39,121 nt of DNA from Nitrospira sp. LK70 (GCA_011090425.1 PHGD01000047.1:1-39121), one strand, 5' to 3'; positions 1 through 10,108 are shown, counted from the first letter of the stretch. Notes: generated by a model not told the origin, from the letters alone. Program-made: numbers and translations.

Positions 1-1
1 C

Positions 2-310
2 GGGCACGCAGCGGAACAGAACCATCATCGTGTTGCCTCGCAGCTCAAGCTTGTGGCTGACCGGATTCAGTCGCGAGGGGTGTCGGTGTGCACGGTCATT
101 CGTGGCGGCCTGCCGGCCGATTCCATTCTTGAGTTTATTGACGGCTCCGACTGCGACCTCGTTGTCATGGGAACGCACGGCCGTCGCGGGCTCTCTCATC
201 TCGTGAAGGGCAGCGTGGCTGAAGCCGTGTTGCGCCGGGCGTCGTGCCCAGTCCTCGCAGCAAAGCATTTCACGCAGACTCGGAGCGGCCGGCTTGCGGC
301 GGCATCGTAG
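2..310 (+). CDS. Universal stress protein (UspA family), C-terminal part
   Basis: The open frame enters from the left edge, so the N-terminal part lies outside; about 102 residues are visible. The end carries the UspA nucleotide-binding signature G-2x-G-9x-G-S, seen as GTHGRRGLSHLVKGS, followed by the usual SVAEAVLRRASCPVL helix and strand. Proteins of this family are small cytoplasmic ATP-binding or AMP-binding stress proteins; the intact motif suggests the ATP-binding subclass. An internal GTG at 53 could be mistaken for the start, but the reading frame and Usp-like sequence continue upstream of it. Domain assignment is firm; the exact stress role cannot be told. Confidence 0.88.
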   Translation, partial: GHAAEQNHHRVASQLKLVADRIQSRGVSVCTVIRGGLPADSILEFIDGSDCDLVVMGTHGRRGLSHLVKGSVAEAVLRRASCPVLAAKHFTQTRSGRLAAAS

Positions 311-413
311 CGCGTGCAGAACGATCTATGAGAATTTGTCCCGGTGGAGCAGCAGTGTCTGAAGGATCGCCAAGAGAAGAGGTGAAGGGTGAACGGAAGC
401 GGGTGGTGTACGG

Positions 414-1388
414 CTACCGGCCGCCATGGACGAGGATTTGGCGGTGGCTGTAGAGCAACAGCGCGTGCTGCTCGGCCTCATCCGCCCGGGCAGCTTGTCC
501 TGTCTGCCGGTAGAGGTGGCACAGCAGTGACAAAGCCGCCGCTTCCCCGGCGGCATCACGCAGAGATTGAGAGAGAATGAGCGCGCGCTTCGCTGACTCG
601 ACAGCGTCGGTCAGCCCGTCATCTTCCGCATAGAGATAAGCGAGCCTGAGTCGCAGCAGGGCTTCAACCTGCCGGTCTCGCTCCTGTTCGGCAAGTTGGA
701 GTCCCTCTTCGTAATACCGGCGCGCTTCGGGGGCTTGGTCCAACAACCACGAGGCCGTGCCCAGCGCCAGGACAGCGGCCAGTTCCTGCCGGCGATCCCG
801 GCGCTCGGCTGCCTGATGCCGGACCTGCTGGAGCGCCGACAGACCTTGCCCGCTCGATCCGTCACCCACTTGGAGCAACCCCAATTGAATCAGTGCGTCA
901 TTCCGTCCAGCCTGATCTTTGGCACGATCAAACAATGTGACGGCTCGACTGAGCGACGCCCGCGCCTCTTCCAGATATCCCAATCGAGCCGAGACGCGCC
1001 CAGCCACCAAGAGAGCACGTGCATGGGTGAGTCGATCGGAGGGCCGAGCCAGAATGGGAACGGCTTCTCGCAACGCGACGTCGGCATCTCGGAATTTGCC
1101 TTGGCGTTCGTAGACCTGAGCGATCTTCACCAACGCGACGGCAATGCCTCGCGCCTGTTTCTTTTCGCGAAAGCTCGACAAGGCGAGTTGGTAGTAGGTG
1201 AGCGTTTCAGGAAAATGCTGTTGAAACTCGTGCGTCTCGCCGATTCGGAGCAGTTCCTCGCCGCTGAGTGTGTGGTCTGTGGATACGCGCTGAGACAAAT
1301 TTAGCTGCGGTGGAGACCATTCTGCGCTTGGCGACAATGGAAGAAAAAAGGCCAGCAAGGCGGCCGGTCCCGCGCTCGATGAATGCAT
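414..1388 (-). CDS. Exported TPR-repeat protein
   Basis: A 324-residue protein from the ATG at 1388. This start is preferred because the first residues form a hydrophobic export signal (PAALLAFFLPLSPSAEW); an upstream TTG at 1439 would add 17 charged residues with no clear benefit. The rest is helical repeats of TPR type: phrases such as YYQLALSSFREKKQARG, AQVYERQGKFRDADVALREA and RLGYLEEARASLSRAV show the alternating small and aromatic positions of TPR helices. TPR arrays act as protein-protein docking surfaces. There is no catalytic domain, so the partner is unknown. It is convergent with the usp gene and reads in the same direction as the exported phosphatase-fold gene upstream of it. Confidence 0.75.
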   Translation of the reverse strand: MHSSSAGPAALLAFFLPLSPSAEWSPPQLNLSQRVSTDHTLSGEELLRIGETHEFQQHFPETLTYYQLALSSFREKKQARGIAVALVKIAQVYERQGKFRDADVALREAVPILARPSDRLTHARALLVAGRVSARLGYLEEARASLSRAVTLFDRAKDQAGRNDALIQLGLLQVGDGSSGQGLSALQQVRHQAAERRDRRQELAAVLALGTASWLLDQAPEARRYYEEGLQLAEQERDRQVEALLRLRLAYLYAEDDGLTDAVESAKRALILSQSLRDAAGEAAALSLLCHLYRQTGQAARADEAEQHALLLYSHRQILVHGGR

Positions 1389-1500
1389 ACTTGAAGGATG
1401 CGCCTGCTCGTTGGAGAGGTCAAGGGCGCGCCGCCGCAACAGAGTGAAGGGTGGAACTTGAATTGTGCAATGGCAAGAGGATGTGGGTTTGGAACCTTTT

Positions 1501-2475
1501 TTACCGAGTGTCGGTGTCGGACAGCCGGCTTATCCGTGGCCGATCGATAGGGACAAACTCAATATCCGCCAACACGCCGCGATGGTCCGATGGCCAGAGT
1601 GCGTCACCGTTCGGGAGGTGACCGGGATGGTCGAATGTCAGACGGCTTGAGCGCACGATAGGACTCTTTTCGTTACCTCCATCAAACAGGAAAATAAAAT
1701 CGACGCGCCGATCGGCAGTGGGCCATTCAACATAGATGTTTTGCCAGACGGTGCCCCCGGATACTCCCGGATTCGCGACCCGGAAGACATCGATGAAACC
1801 GGCCTCTTTCTGCCATCCGGTGAGAACAGGAGATTGCTCTCCCGTGTTCAAGTCCCCCATGAGGATGGCTTGGCCCTTTCCTCGATGTTCACGGAACAAC
1901 TCTCCGACTCGCTGGAGCTGGCATTCGTCTCCTTTCGAGGTGTGGGCGGAAAAGACCTGAACCGGTCCGTTCGGTGTAGTGATTTCAGCCCGGAGTAGAA
2001 TGCGAGGATCAAGGCGATGTTGGCAGCGGGGCAGATCGTAGACCTCCGAGGCGGCGATTGGATATCGGCTCAAAATGGCCGGTCCCTCCCTGAAGCCGAT
2101 GGCTGCGGCGATCAGCCGATCCAAGAGGCTGATTCCGAAGATATGTTCGGTCGCGGGAGCGAACACCATCTGGTACCCGAGCGCATCGGCGATTCGTTGC
2201 GGGACGTTGCCATGCTTCCGACTGTCCGACGCTTCCTGAAGAGCGATCACGTCAGGTTGCAGCTGCTGCAGTTCCTGGATTGTCATGTCGAGTCGTTCAG
2301 CGAGATGAGTCCCGCTCTCGAAAAATCCAGACCATGGTCCATCGTGCAGCAGGTTGTAGGTCAATACACGCAGTCCGGGTGAATCACTTCGACCTTCTTC
2401 AGCGTGAGCTGCCGGATTGCAGAGCAGCAACATGACGGCCAGCCACGGGAGCGTATGAGCGGTGCGATTGATCAT
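1501..2475 (-). CDS. Exported endonuclease/exonuclease/phosphatase-fold protein
   Basis: The ATG at 2475 gives a 324-residue protein with a signal peptide (INRTAHTLPWLAVMLLLCNPAAHA) and is preferred to the longer frame starting at 2568. Motifs of the EEP superfamily occur in order: LRVLTYNLL near the mature N-terminus, DVIALQEA with the metal-binding glutamate, GDLNTGEQS with the catalytic Asp/Asn pair, and SDHRGVLADIEF with the terminal Asp-His pair. All key residues of a Mg-dependent phosphodiesterase or nuclease are present. Substrates in this superfamily range from DNA to sphingomyelin and inositol phosphates, so the substrate cannot be named; the signal peptide places it outside the cytoplasm. 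It is divergent from the thioredoxin-fold gene. Confidence 0.85.
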   Translation of the reverse strand: MINRTAHTLPWLAVMLLLCNPAAHAEEGRSDSPGLRVLTYNLLHDGPWSGFFESGTHLAERLDMTIQELQQLQPDVIALQEASDSRKHGNVPQRIADALGYQMVFAPATEHIFGISLLDRLIAAAIGFREGPAILSRYPIAASEVYDLPRCQHRLDPRILLRAEITTPNGPVQVFSAHTSKGDECQLQRVGELFREHRGKGQAILMGDLNTGEQSPVLTGWQKEAGFIDVFRVANPGVSGGTVWQNIYVEWPTADRRVDFIFLFDGGNEKSPIVRSSRLTFDHPGHLPNGDALWPSDHRGVLADIEFVPIDRPRISRLSDTDTR

Positions 2476-2524
2476 GGGTGATGTCCATAACCATACGCCT
2501 CCCTTCCAAACCTTTCCACCTTGA

Positions 2525-2534
2525 ATTATATAAT
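2525..2534. promoter_or_regulatory. Candidate -10 region in a divergent intergenic gap
   Basis: A perfect AT palindrome containing TATAAT on both strands sits between the divergent EEP-fold gene (start 2475) and thioredoxin-fold gene (start 2645). It could serve as a -10 box in either direction. No convincing -35 hexamer is found at 16-18 bases on either side, so this is a weak call. Confidence 0.25.
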
Positions 2535-2644
2535 GACGCGACTCGGCGATTGGAGCTGATCTTGGCATCGTCCTTGCGCAGGCTTTTTACCCGGTGCTAA
2601 GATCCGAACATCAGAAACATGAGGAACCTGTTTCAGGGAACACC

Positions 2645-2911
2645 ATGCCGAACATCACGTTACTTGTGTCGCCCAGTTGTGGAGCCTGTCCCTCTGCCAA
2701 GAGCCTGTGGAAGCAATTGAGGGTCAAATACAGCTTCTCCTATCGGGAAGTTGATATTACGACGAAAGACGGTCAGGAACTGGCCGACCGCCATTCTGTC
2801 AGAGCAGTCCCTGCAACGATTATCGATGGACGATTGACCTTCGTCGGGGTGCCGAGCCGCGAAAGTGCGGAAAAGGCCATTCAGTTGAAGATCAAACAAC
2901 GGGAAGGATAG
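2645..2911 (+). CDS. Thioredoxin/glutaredoxin-fold protein
   Basis: An 88-residue protein starting at the ATG at 2645; the in-frame ATG at 2594 would add 17 hydrophilic residues not expected in the fold. It carries the redox motif CGAC at the end of the first strand (LLVSPSCGACPSAK) and the cis-proline segment VRAVPATIIDG, followed by the GVPSRESAEKAI helix. That order is typical of small thioredoxin-like or glutaredoxin-like disulfide reductases. There is no signal peptide, so it is cytoplasmic. It is the first gene of a plus-strand run that leads into the nuclease genes. Physiological partner unknown. Confidence 0.82.
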   Translation: MPNITLLVSPSCGACPSAKSLWKQLRVKYSFSYREVDITTKDGQELADRHSVRAVPATIIDGRLTFVGVPSRESAEKAIQLKIKQREG

Positions 2912-2984
2912 GCACTGGTAGAAATTATCCTCCTCGTCGTGAATGTTGGCGCACCAAAGATTCAATCTTTACCAGTACCGAAGG

Positions 2985-3152
2985 ATGAGCGAGATCATGG
3001 ACGAAGACGATATTGAGCTACCTGATCTTCCACTTCTTGACAAGGGTCCTCCACCCGACTGTCCAATCTGCGGCGATCCCATGTCTTTTATCGACGGCGA
3101 TTGGGCCTGTGTGGACTGCAACGGAGAGCTCTTGGGACCGGAGACAGGGTAG
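2985..3152 (+). CDS. Small zinc-ribbon protein
   Basis: A 55-residue protein with an acidic N-terminus and one four-cysteine zinc ribbon: PDCPICGDPM then WACVDCNG, two CxxC knuckles 16 residues apart. The start is uncertain: ATG codons lie at 2943, 2985 and 2997; an AAGGA at 2981-2985 would suit 2997 with a somewhat long spacer. It ends 16 bases before the AddB-like gene, so it probably shares its transcript. Function not known; such proteins can bind nucleic acid or protein partners. Confidence 0.6.
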   Translation: MSEIMDEDDIELPDLPLLDKGPPPDCPICGDPMSFIDGDWACVDCNGELLGPETG

Positions 3153-3168
3153 CGTACAATGACTCGCC

Positions 3169-6100
3169 ATGTTGCGGGTCGTTTCCGGTCGGTTTCATCC
3201 CGATTTAGAATCTGCTCTTGTCGAGCGTCTCACGTGTATCAAGGCAAGGGATTTCCTTGCGTCCATCGCGATCTTCGTTCCCTCCAAGCCACTAGCCGAC
3301 CGTGTTCGCACTTTGCTTGGAATCGAACACCGGCTGTCTTTCCTGAACCTACATGTCTTGACCTTCCATCAATTGGCTCTCCGACTGGCCGGAGAAGTAC
3401 CTGTCGGCCAACGGTTGCCCCGGATCGTTGACGAGCTGTTCTTCGAACAATTGGTCCGTCACATTGTTCGCAGCAAATTTTCCAGCCAGGCTCCCTTACA
3501 ACGGCTCAGGCAATCCTCTGGGACATGGAGCGCGCTTTGGGCGACGATTCGCGATTTGAAGGATGCCGATGTCGATCCAGTACAGGCGCTCCAAGGCCTA
3601 GGTGAAGGCTGTTTTGGAGAAGATGATCAGGAATGGCTCAGCGCACTGGTTTCACTCTTTGCGGCAGTGAAGCAAGCGGGCAAGACGCTTGGGGTCGGAA
3701 CGCAAGACGATCTGGCCGAGGCGCTGATCCACTTTGCCCCGACTGCCTCGTTCCTCCAACCATTGAGGGAAGTGTTCTATTATGGGTTCTACGACCTGAC
3801 TCAGGTGCAGCTGTCGCTCTTTGAAGCGATCAGCCGAGCGAAGGACACGACATTATTTTTTCCGCTGGAGGACGTTCCGGTCTGTGGATTCGCCCGGCGC
3901 TTTTTCGATCGCTGCATCCAGCCGCTGGTGAGGTCAGACGAGGCGATGATCCGATTGGAGCAGAAATCCTCCACCGCGGCCGAACCTCCCGTCCAGCTCA
4001 CTATTCGGAGTGTGATCGGGGCAGAAGAAGAATTGGCGACAACGTGCCGCACGATTCTCGATTTGGTTGAAACCAACGGGTATCGATTCGAGGAGGTCGG
4101 CGTCACTGCCAGGACGCTCGATCCTTACAGTCTGCATCTCCAATCGATCTTCGGTCGACATCGCATCCCCTTTCGGACGACCGCCTCGCAGCCATTGATT
4201 CAAGAACCGATCTGTAAACTCGTGTTGCAGTTGGCCTCCCTGCCGTTGAACGATTTCTATCGCGCGTCGGTCCTCGATGTCGTGACGTCTCCGCTCTATG
4301 TCACTGATTTGCGCGACGAGCTGTCGGAGTCATACCGATCCGAACAGTGGAAGCTGCTCGTTCAAACCCTGCACATCACTCATGGAGTCGAGGAGTGGAA
4401 ACGGTTGGAGCAAGCGAGCCAAGCTTCGCTGGTCCTGGAAGGCGAGGAGAGTCTCGTTGATTCTATGGCGATTGCGCCTGAGGTGATCAGTCTGCTTTGG
4501 CAGGTGGTCTCACAGCTCACACAGGACTGTTCGGCCCTTCCATCACGAGGCACGATCGGCCGGATGGTCACGGCTTGTCGGGCTCTCGTTGATCGGCGTC
4601 TGCGTCGGCCTGAGTCAGTGGAATCGAGCACCGAAGCTATGCAGCTTACGCGCCAAGCCGTGACGTGGGAAGCCATCGATCGCATTTGGAGCACCCTTCT
4701 GGAATTGGAGTCGCTCAATGAGGAGCTGACTTGGGCCGAATTTGTCGAATTGCTGACGCATACCTTCGAGAGGACGCCGAAGCCTTTGCCGGATGGCTCA
4801 CCACAGGGAGTGATGGTATACGACGTCATGGCGATTCGTGGGGTGCCGTTCAAAGCCCTATTCGTCCTCGGCCTGAACGAAAAAGTCTTTCCGCGTTTTA
4901 TCCGAGAGGATGCATTCTTGCGTGATCGCCATCGGCTGGTGCTCGACGCCACGCTCGGATTTAAGATCGACGAAAAGTTGACCGCGTATGGAGAAGAGGC
5001 GTTGCTCTTCCACCTCTGTTGTCAGGCTGCCTCTCAGCGCCTGTACCTATCCTATCAGCGGGCCGATGAATCGGGGCGCATGCTGGCCCTGTCTCCCTAT
5101 CTCGGAGAAGCTCGCCGGCGGTTCCGCCAAGATCAGCAACCGAGTGATGTAGTGCCCCGTCGCCTGACGGATCGAGTCTCGCAACGGCCGACGATCAAAC
5201 GGTTCCTGTCGCCGGCTGAACTGAGTCAGTGGTTGGCGATCAGTGGGGAAGACCCGACCGAGCTGGTACAGGCGCTCGGGCGTGACGCGGATACGTACCG
5301 CCATGCGGCATCGGCGCTCGATCGAATCGAAGAGGATGGCGCAATGTTGAATCTCTTCGATGGGATAACAGGGATGGTCGAGTCCCATTGGACGAGGGTT
5401 ATGGAACGGGGCCTCGCCCCGACGCCGCTCGAACGGTATGCGCGCTGTCCCTTCCAATATTTTGCCGCCGATGTGCTGCGACTCGAGCCGAGCCGCGTTG
5501 CGATTTCACAGGAACCGGATGCAGCGCTGGTCGGTACGCTCTGCCACGCTGCATTACGAGGTGCCTATGAACGGCTTGTGAAGGAAGGATGGCCGACCGA
5601 ACCAGTGACGGGCAAGACGGTGGAGCAGGCGATCCGTGTGTCGGTGGAGCAAGCGGCGGCGAGCTTGGAGTCACAATATCGGACAGGCCACTATCTGCTG
5701 TGGGAGTTGGGGAAGGAACTGGTTGTGAGGCTTGTGTCCGAGGCGGCGAAAGAGGAAGAGGGTAAGCAAGCAGAACACCCGTGTATACCTATTGCCTTTG
5801 AAGTGGATGGAACAGGAACGGTTCCCGGCGTCCTCGATGATGGGTCGTTGAAGATCCGTGGTCGCATCGATCGGCTTGATCGGAATCGAACCACCGGCGC
5901 ATTACGTGTGGTTGACTACAAGTTCAAGGTCGGCTCATCCATGAAACCGGAAGACCGTAATCTGGCTCAATCGGCAGTCCGTGGGTATCGGCTGCAACCA
6001 CCACTCTATAGTTGCCTCACCGTTTCAGGACAGTCCACAGCGAGCCAGGTGCAGTTTCTGTTTCTCGCCCCTCGGTGGTCAACGTCAATCTGTCGCTCGA

Positions 6101-6339
6101 CGTTTGAGGCGGTGTCATGGTCATCCGATACCGGCACAGTCATCCAGAACACGATTAGAACGTTGGTGGATGGTATCCGTGCCGGACGATTTTTCATTCT
6201 TCCGGATGGCTATTGCGAAGGATGTGAATTTCGCGTGGTCTGTCGGAGGGAACATGCTCCGACTTGGTGGAGGGCCCATCGTGCGGCAGAACCCAAAACC
6301 CTGAAGATGCTTCGCCTGCAGAAGATTGACGATGAATAA
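3169..6339 (+). CDS. AddB-like PD-(D/E)XK nuclease subunit
   Basis: A 1056-residue protein resembling the AddB/RexB partner of AddAB-type double-strand-break repair enzymes. The N-terminal half is a UvrD-like fold without a Walker A motif: the opening phrase VVSGRFHPDLE replaces the GxxGxGKS loop, so it is probably not an active ATPase. The C-terminal part is a RecB-family nuclease: GRIDRLDR near residue 897 and VVDYKFK near 914 supply the catalytic Asp and Asp-x-Lys. A cysteine at ARCPFQYF (about 759) and three in YCEGCEFRVVC (about 1014-1021) match the four ligands of an AddB-type Fe-S cluster. The stop overlaps the AddA-like start by eight bases, pointing to translational coupling. Confidence 0.85.
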   Translation: MLRVVSGRFHPDLESALVERLTCIKARDFLASIAIFVPSKPLADRVRTLLGIEHRLSFLNLHVLTFHQLALRLAGEVPVGQRLPRIVDELFFEQLVRHIVRSKFSSQAPLQRLRQSSGTWSALWATIRDLKDADVDPVQALQGLGEGCFGEDDQEWLSALVSLFAAVKQAGKTLGVGTQDDLAEALIHFAPTASFLQPLREVFYYGFYDLTQVQLSLFEAISRAKDTTLFFPLEDVPVCGFARRFFDRCIQPLVRSDEAMIRLEQKSSTAAEPPVQLTIRSVIGAEEELATTCRTILDLVETNGYRFEEVGVTARTLDPYSLHLQSIFGRHRIPFRTTASQPLIQEPICKLVLQLASLPLNDFYRASVLDVVTSPLYVTDLRDELSESYRSEQWKLLVQTLHITHGVEEWKRLEQASQASLVLEGEESLVDSMAIAPEVISLLWQVVSQLTQDCSALPSRGTIGRMVTACRALVDRRLRRPESVESSTEAMQLTRQAVTWEAIDRIWSTLLELESLNEELTWAEFVELLTHTFERTPKPLPDGSPQGVMVYDVMAIRGVPFKALFVLGLNEKVFPRFIREDAFLRDRHRLVLDATLGFKIDEKLTAYGEEALLFHLCCQAASQRLYLSYQRADESGRMLALSPYLGEARRRFRQDQQPSDVVPRRLTDRVSQRPTIKRFLSPAELSQWLAISGEDPTELVQALGRDADTYRHAASALDRIEEDGAMLNLFDGITGMVESHWTRVMERGLAPTPLERYARCPFQYFAADVLRLEPSRVAISQEPDAALVGTLCHAALRGAYERLVKEGWPTEPVTGKTVEQAIRVSVEQAAASLESQYRTGHYLLWELGKELVVRLVSEAAKEEEGKQAEHPCIPIAFEVDGTGTVPGVLDDGSLKIRGRIDRLDRNRTTGALRVVDYKFKVGSSMKPEDRNLAQSAVRGYRLQPPLYSCLTVSGQSTASQVQFLFLAPRWSTSICRSTFEAVSWSSDTGTVIQNTIRTLVDGIRAGRFFILPDGYCEGCEFRVVCRREHAPTWWRAHRAAEPKTLKMLRLQKIDDE

Positions 6340-9300
6340 CGATCTCCTGGTATCGGATCGCATCGATCGCAACGTGGTCGTCGTAGCAGGAGCAGGGACA
6401 GGCAAGACGACCTTGTGAATCGTCTCGTGTATCTGCTCATGAAAGAGCCCAATCCGGTCATGATTACGCAGGTCGTCGCCCTGACGTTCACCAACAAGGC
6501 GGCGACCGAAATGAAAGTACGGTTGCGCGAGCGGCTCGCCGTTCTCGCCTGCCCGGAGGCCGATTCGATACGATCAAGCGATGGGGGGGCTGTCTCATGC
6601 AGCGATCTTCAAGCAAGATATAGACTGAGCATCGGCGAGATCGCCGCTCGTGCTCAGGCGGCACTCAACGACATTGAAAAGGCTCAGATCGGTACCCTGC
6701 ACAGTTTCGCCGCGCACCTATTAAGACTCCATCCGCTGGAGAGCGGAGTCGATCCTGATTTCAAAGAAGACGACGGCTTGCGGTTTGAAGAGCAGTTCAC
6801 CGCCGCGTGGGATTGCTGGCTCGATCATGAATTGAGCCGAGCCGGACAACAGCATCATCTGTGGCGATCGGTCTTGTCGCCGACCACTCTCGAAGCGGTC
6901 AGCGCGTTGGCCCGGTCCTTGTGCAGCGAATTAATTGATCTCACTACCCTGCAAGAGCAAGTCGAATCGACGGCAGTGACGCCGGCCATCTTGCATTGGA
7001 TCCAACACATGGAAGACCGGGCGAATCAGCTCATGAAAACCTATGATCGGCCGAAGCGCCGTAAGGTCGAGCATATGCTCGTTGCGACGGCGTCTCTGAT
7101 GCGGCTTGTGGCCGCAAAAGGATTGCCAGGTCGGCAAGACTTGACGACGGCAGAAGGAGAATGGCTCGGCAAGGATCTCGGAAGCGCTGTGGCCGGATGG
7201 GAAAAGGGCGATTTCAAAGAGGCCGCTTTGTTCATCCAGACGGCGCAACAGCTTCTGTCGGTCGATCATGCATTCTTGAACGATCTCCTGAACCTCCTCA
7301 TCCCGCTTGTGCGGAACATACGCGAAACCTTTGCTCGGCAAGGCTGGATTTCGTTTGATGGGTTGCTGGCACGGGCGCGGGCGCTCCTCTTCGAACATCC
7401 GTCTGTCCGTGAACGGATCAAACGGGACTATCGAGCCGTGCTGGTCGATGAATTTCAGGACACGGACCCCGTGCAGTACGAAATCATCCTTGCCGTCTCG
7501 GAGCAGCAGGGCAGCCAGGCGCCTGACTGGCAGGCGATGCGGCTCGAACCGGGGAAACTCTTCATTGTCGGAGATCCCAAACAATCGATCTATGCCTTTC
7601 GCCGTGCCGACATCGAAGCCTTCGACCGAGTCGTGGAAAAAGTCACGGCTGATGGTGGAGCGATCGAGACGTTGACGACGAATTTCCGAAGCGATGCGGC
7701 AGTCTTGGAGCCGGTGAATGAGGTCTTCGATCGGCTGTTCGAACGGAAGCCGCTGGTCCAGCCGGCGAATGTCCGCCTGGAGGTGCGCCCTCAGCGACGA
7801 TCGGCCTCGATCGAGCCGGGCGTTCGTCTCAGCGTGACAATCCCGGACGGTGAACAAGAGACATTCGATGCGGCGGGAGCGACGAGGGCCGAGAGCGAAG
7901 TGCTGGTTCGCTGGCTGACTGACGAGGTCCTGAATCGTCCTTCCATGAAACCCGGCCACGTGGCGTTGCTGTTTAGAAAGCTTACGCAAGCCGATGCCTA
8001 CCTCGATGCCCTGCGTCGGCACGACATTCCGTACATCATTGAAGGGGAAAAGCATTTCTATCGCCGTCAAGAGGTGATCGACCTCGTCAATTTGCTGCGG
8101 GTCTTGGATCATCCTCATGACGAGATCGCCTTGACCGGCCTCCTTCGTTCACCGCTTGGGGGGCTAGCTGATGGGGAACTCTATGAGCTCAAGCAGGCAG
8201 GGTGTTTCAATTATCTCGATGCGAAGCGCCTGGAGGGATGGCCCCATACCTGTGCCGCAGCAGTTCGGCGACTGTACGAGCACCTGGCTTGGCTCCATCG
8301 GGCCATCGCTGTGCTGCCATTGGTTGAGGCCATCGAACTGATGTTTGACCGATTGCCGATTCTGGATTTGGCAGCCGCATCGCTGCATGGCGAACAGGCC
8401 GTAGCGAATCTCATGAAGGTCAAACAGACGGCTGCCTCATTAGCCGACCGGCCCCACATGACCTTGAGTGGATTTGTGGAGCTTATGATCGCCAGGCTTG
8501 AAGAACAACCGGACGAATCGGAGAGCCCTCTCGCTGAGGAGTCGCTCGAGGCCGTGCACGTCTTGACGATTCATAAAGCCAAAGGCTTGGAATTTCCCGT
8601 TGTGGTGCTGCCGGGCCTCCACCAGGGGAGCGGGCGGGAGCGGAGCGTGCCGCAGGTCTCGTACGATTGGTCGAGTGGAACCTATGGGCTTTCTCTGGAC
8701 CGTCATCGATCCCTCGGCTCGCTGCTGGTCCAACACAAGCTGCGGCTTCGAGAAGAGGCGGAACGGCGACGGGTGCTCTATGTGGGGATGACCAGGGCTA
8801 AGGAATTGTTGTTGTTATCGGGAGGGATGACGAGCCGCTCCGTCGGTGAAACGGTTTTCGACCTATTGCAGAACATCGGTACGGGGGAGATCGGAACAGC
8901 CTCGACCGAGGCCTTGAAGGTCGGCGGATGTAGGATTCCTCATCGCGCCGTTGCGGCACCGAAACGAAAGTCGCCACGTCGACGTTCTGAAAGCGTAGGT
9001 AGCGCGTCATTGATCGATCCAGAGGAGATTGCCTCGCTGTGGGAAGCAAGGGCCGCTCGATGGACCGAGATTCGTGAGACCCCACATCATCTGACGCCCA
9101 CGAGGCTGGGTAAGCGAGGGGTGGTCATACGTGAGACGACCCCTGTTCGACAGGATATGGAGATCGGACGATTGGCCGGAGTGGTGGCGCACCACCTGCT
9201 CGAGCGATGGGATTTTTCACAGGACCCTTCCGGGTTACTTTCTCATGTTGATTCAGCCCTTCGATCTGTCCTTGGACCAGACGAACAACCTAGAGCTGGA

Positions 9301-9645
9301 GCGGTCGCTGACTCCATGAACGATCTCCTGGTGACGTTCGGTCGATCTGAGGCCTATGCACGTCTCCGCTCATCCCAGATCCTCGGCCGTGAAGTTCCGT
9401 TCATCATGCCGTGGGAGGACAGGCAAGTCATGGAAGGAGTCATTGACCTCATCTACCGGCTTGATGGAGAGCTCTGGATAACCGACTATAAGACGGACAT
9501 GGTATCGCCGGATCAAGCGTCGGCTCGGGCCGAGCAGTACCGCACACAGAGTGAGATCTATAAGGCTGCTGTAGAGCAGGGACTGGGAATCAAGCCGCGT
9601 TTTCACTGTCTGTTTCTGCGATGTGCGACGGTAGTAGAATTATAA
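6332..9645 (+). CDS. AddA-like UvrD helicase-nuclease, frameshifted in Walker A
   Basis: Frame 1 begins at the ATG at 6332, overlapping the AddB-like stop, and encodes VVVVAGAGTGKTTL before a TGA at 6416. The protein continues in another frame from GTG 6415 for 1076 residues (VNRLVYLL onward). Adding one base at about 6415 restores the normal helicase sequence TTLVNRLVYLL. All other motifs are present: TFTNKAATEM (Ia), VDEFQDTDPVQ (II), VGDPKQSIYAFR (III), TTNFRS (IV), VLTIHKAKGLEFPVVVLP (V), RVLYVGMTRAKE (VI), and a C-terminal RecB-type nuclease with GVIDLIYR and ITDYKTD. With the AddB-like protein it would process DNA ends for recombination. Taken as written, the long frame lacks the ATP-binding lysine; a sequencing error or a recent mutation are both possible. 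Confidence 0.85.
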
Positions 9646-9664
9646 GAGATAGGGGAGAATGGAA

Positions 9665-10042
9665 ATGGCCAGGCGCGAGCACATCTCAGCTGAGGCCTTT
9701 GCCAAGCTGGTTCAGCAGGCGATCGCAGACCTGCCGCCTCCCTATGCCAAACTGATGGAATCGATCGCTGTCCTGGTGGAGGAGGAACCGTCTCAGGACG
9801 TGCTCGAAGACCTTGAACTGGACAGAGCGGACGATTTGCTTGGGCTGTACCAAGGCCAGTCGTTGGCGGCTGACTCATTTTTCAGGCCAGGCGGGGAAGC
9901 GCCTCCGCAGATTTCCATCTATCGCGGACCGATCCTCCGATTGTGTAAGAGTTCGGAAGAAGTGGTTCAGGAAGTGTACGACACGGTGGTGCACGAGTTG
10001 GGCCACCACGTGGGCCTGGACGATGACGAGATGCCGTACTGA
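9665..10042 (+). CDS. Zincin-like metallopeptidase family protein
   Basis: A 125-residue protein. The ATG at 9665 is preferred over 9659 because the AGGGGAG ribosome-binding site at 9651-9657 is properly spaced only for the second ATG. The C-terminus holds a zinc-protease signature, VVHELGHHVGLDDDEM, i.e. HExxHxxGxDD, typical of the small zincin_1 family often found in bacterial genomes. The protein is short, has no signal peptide and is probably cytoplasmic. It follows the AddA-like gene by 19 bases, so the two are likely cotranscribed, though no functional link between this family and DNA repair is known to me. Confidence 0.85.
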   Translation: MARREHISAEAFAKLVQQAIADLPPPYAKLMESIAVLVEEEPSQDVLEDLELDRADDLLGLYQGQSLAADSFFRPGGEAPPQISIYRGPILRLCKSSEEVVQEVYDTVVHELGHHVGLDDDEMPY

Positions 10043-10057
10043 CAAAGTGTTGAGATG

Positions 10058-10102
10058 TGAGTACTGAGTTGAAAGCGTGGGAAACCCTTCACTCAGCACT
10101 CA
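10058..10102. terminator. Intergenic hairpin between convergent genes
   Basis: TGAGTACTGAGT at 10058-10069 pairs with ACTCAGCACTCA at 10091-10102, with one mismatch in twelve, around a 21-base loop. It lies in the short gap between the converging metallopeptidase and lgt genes, where a bidirectional terminator would be expected. There is no T-tract, and it could equally be a dispersed intergenic repeat. Confidence 0.35.
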
Positions 10103-10108
10103 TGACTG

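Noticed and set aside
6407-6420. Programmed -1 ribosomal frameshifting in the AddA-like gene
   Set aside because: No X-XXY-YYZ slippery sequence or clear downstream stem is present at the junction, and related helicases are encoded in a single frame as far as I know.
6931-8118. A 395-codon open frame antisense to the AddA-like gene
   Set aside because: It lies fully within conserved helicase motifs on the other strand and encodes low-complexity Arg/Gln/Asp-rich sequence without a family pattern; it is a high-GC shadow frame.
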